64,000 bases of DNA from Caulobacter sp. 602-2 (GTDB lineage Bacteria > Pseudomonadota > Alphaproteobacteria > Caulobacterales > Caulobacteraceae): contig NZ_JAAKGT010000005.1 in assembly GCF_011043625.1 (NCBI RefSeq), positions 186,001-250,000 on the forward strand, given 5' to 3'. Both the position numbers and the translations under genes were made by a program. A model generated the notes under the pieces. The model was not told where the DNA came from. It worked only from the letters and a program-made list of their open reading frames with translations, and did not search any database. Shown here piece by piece: positions 62,731 through 64,000 of this stretch (positions are counted from its first letter, which is position 1; each line of letters opens with the position of its first letter).

Positions 62731-63276
62731 ATGGCCTTCCCGACCAACGTCAATGACCAGATCACCGACTCCGTCAGCCAGGTGAACACCAAAGTTCTGG
62801 GCGACGCGCCCGCCATGGCCATGGGCAATCTGTTCCAGGCGACCGCTCAGGCCCTGGCGAACGCCGCCCACAACGCGACGGAAAGCCAGCAGCAGGCCAA
62901 CGTGACGACACAGGCCTCGACGACGCAGGGCGTCTCGACGCTGCTGTCGGTCGACACCGCCAGCGCCGGCGAGGCGACCCGGACCATCTTCGCCGCCGCC
63001 CCGCCTGCCCCGCCTGCCCCGCCGAGCGAACCCTCCGAGGCGGCGATACAACAGGCCCTCGAAGCCGCCATGGCGGCGAATGAGGCGGCGATGCAGGCGG
63101 CCAACCAAGCCGTCCAAGCCGCCATGGCGTCGGCGAACGCGGCAGTGCAGGCGGCGATGCAACAGGCCGCCCAAGCCCTGCAAGCCGCCATGACCCAGAC
63201 CCAGGCCGCAGCCCAAGCCCAAGCCGCGACCGCAGCCGCCCTGGCGGCTGCGGCGGGGACCCTTCCGGAAGACTAG
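62731..63276 (+). CDS. RebB family (R-body-type) protein with Ala/Gln-rich tail
   Basis: A 181-residue protein whose first about 85 residues closely match the RebB family ('killing trait', R-body structural proteins): VNDQITDSVSQVNTKVLG, then APAMAMGNLFQATAQALANAAHNAT, then a Val/Thr-rich STTQGVSTLLSVDTA segment. The rest (about residues 90-175) is low-complexity Pro then Ala/Gln/Met-rich, with near-heptad repeats (AAMQAANQAVQAAM), and probably helical. Reb proteins polymerise into coilable ribbons in Caedibacter and Azorhizobium, usually from a multi-gene cluster. Here it is alone. The start follows a weak GGAGACGACC site. The stop lies in an inverted-repeat end. Confidence 0.85.
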   Translation: MAFPTNVNDQITDSVSQVNTKVLGDAPAMAMGNLFQATAQALANAAHNATESQQQANVTTQASTTQGVSTLLSVDTASAGEATRTIFAAAPPAPPAPPSEPSEAAIQQALEAAMAANEAAMQAANQAVQAAMASANAAVQAAMQQAAQALQAAMTQTQAAAQAQAATAAALAAAAGTLPED

Positions 63277-63484
63277 GGTCGGTCCTCAATTGGCCGAGGG
63301 CAATGAGTTATCTGTTTCAATAGCTTATAGCAGTTGTCATCCCGGCCGCAGCGCAGCGGAGCGCCGGGATCTCCCACAGTTCAGAACCTGCCGACCTGGG
63401 AGCTCCCGGCTCTACGGATCGCTGACGCGCTCCTCCGGCCGGGAAGACACGTTTCTTTGCACGCCAATTGAGGCCAGACCCTAG
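63273..63484. mobile_element. MITE-like element with 22-bp inverted ends
   Basis: Termini 63273-63294 and 63463-63484 are inverted repeats, 20 of 22 bases identical, beginning CTAGGGTC and ending with AATTGGC inward. The interior is non-coding and contains GTCATCCCGGCC, related to other repeats in the window. Both terminal CTAG sequences also supply the TAG stops of the two flanking convergent genes. No transposase is present, and a double-hairpin terminator is an alternative. Confidence 0.55.
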
Positions 63485-64000
63485 GGCCCGCAACCCGGCT
63501 TAGGCAGGGAAAACCGTGGGTCCGTAACGAAGGTCTCGTCGGTCAGCGTATCCAGGAACGCGACGAGTTCCGCCACCTCGCGATTCCCCAGCCGCATCGC
63601 TGCGCGATGCCGGCGGATCGCAGTCTCCAGCGTCGGGGCCGAGCCGTCGTGCAGGTAAGGCGCGCTCAGCGCCACATTGCGCAGGCTCGGCGTACGGAAG
63701 CGCCCAGCGTCAGCCGCCTTGCCGGTGACGTCGCCTAGTCCCCGGTCGCCGGCGAAGGGAGCATCGATGCGGTGGAAGCGGGGCTTGTCAGCGTCGGTGA
63801 ACAGCGGGCCGGCGTGGCAGCCGGCGCAGTTGGCCTTGAACAGCCGCTCGCCGCGCTCGGCCTCGGCCGACGCTACGACGGCCTGTCCCCGGCGCCGCTG
63901 GTCATAGGGACTGTCGAACGACACCAGCGTGCGCTGGAAGGCGGCCAGGGCCTTGGCGATGGTGGACATGCTGACCTCGCCGCCCGCCTCGGGAAAGGCC
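63481..64000 (-). CDS. Di-haem cytochrome c peroxidase / MauG family (partial)
   Basis: The C-terminal half of a periplasmic di-haem peroxidase, cut by the window edge. The visible CxxCH is CAGCH in the segment ERLFKANCAGCHAGPLFTD. FRTPSLRNVALSAPYLHDGSAPTLETAI matches the conserved block near the C-terminal haem pocket of bacterial cytochrome c peroxidases and MauG. The frame is open through 64000 (residues before the local Met at 63969 read AGGEVS, consistent with continuation), so the N-terminal haem and signal peptide lie outside. The TAG stop is in the inverted-repeat end shared with the RebB gene. Confidence 0.85.
   Translation of the reverse strand, partial: AFPEAGGEVSMSTIAKALAAFQRTLVSFDSPYDQRRRGQAVVASAEAERGERLFKANCAGCHAGPLFTDADKPRFHRIDAPFAGDRGLGDVTGKAADAGRFRTPSLRNVALSAPYLHDGSAPTLETAIRRHRAAMRLGNREVAELVAFLDTLTDETFVTDPRFSLPKPGCGP

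Overview
The window is about 64 kb of a very GC-rich chromosome from an alphaproteobacterium, most likely Caulobacteraceae (Caulobacter or a close relative). The reasons are the Xanthomonas/Caulobacter-type TonB-dependent receptors, the dense GTGA/ATGA-coupled operons, the many periplasmic glycoside hydrolases, and the CTTCTCCCC-type intergenic palindromes. No tRNA, rRNA, CRISPR array, phage gene or transposase was seen. Both edge genes (1 and 64000) are cut by the window.

Layout. (1) 1-10929: a plant-polysaccharide locus with an SGNH acetylesterase, GH3, GH97 and GH29 hydrolases, an SDR and a TonB-dependent receptor. (2) 11085-12164: a DUF3667 zinc-ribbon membrane protein. (3) 12300-20507: a complete histidine utilisation locus, hutC-hutF divergent from hutI-hutH-hutG-hutU-hutD, with a probable HutC operator in between. 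(4) 20548-31362: an eight-gene translationally coupled chemosensory operon of Wsp/ACF type (CheW, CheR-TPR, CheW, MCP, CheA-REC, CheB). It ends in two receiver-bearing histidine kinases where Wsp systems have a GGDEF output. (5) 31539-34849: an M23 peptidase, an isoaspartyl peptidase and a tandem-duplicated membrane protein pair. (6) 34905-48017: a second polysaccharide locus (GH31 alpha-xylosidase with PA14 insert, GH35 with a Bgl35A-like C-terminus, TonB-dependent receptor) beside a sugar transport and De Ley-Doudoroff-type galactose operon with its GntR regulator. (7) 48115-55507: an RND efflux pair, a MocR regulator and small membrane proteins. (8) 55548-60695: a muropeptide epimerase, a glutamate-type symporter, murB and murC. 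(9) 60798-64000: lepA, a solo RebB-like (R-body family) gene, a 212-bp element with inverted ends, and a di-haem peroxidase fragment.

How it fits together. Regions 1 and 6 together resemble a split xyloglucan utilisation system. Acetyl, fucosyl, galactosyl and xylosyl groups would be stripped in the periplasm, the backbone cleaved by GH3, and the released galactose imported and oxidised by the dgo operon. The two regions share an identical 12-bp candidate operator, GTTACCGGTATC, 39 kb apart. The most unusual items are the Wsp-like array with kinase outputs, one of them with a degenerate second receiver as in PleD, the solo RebB gene, the hairpin that buries the SDR ribosome site, and a possible small RNA or attenuator upstream of the GH35-GH31 genes.
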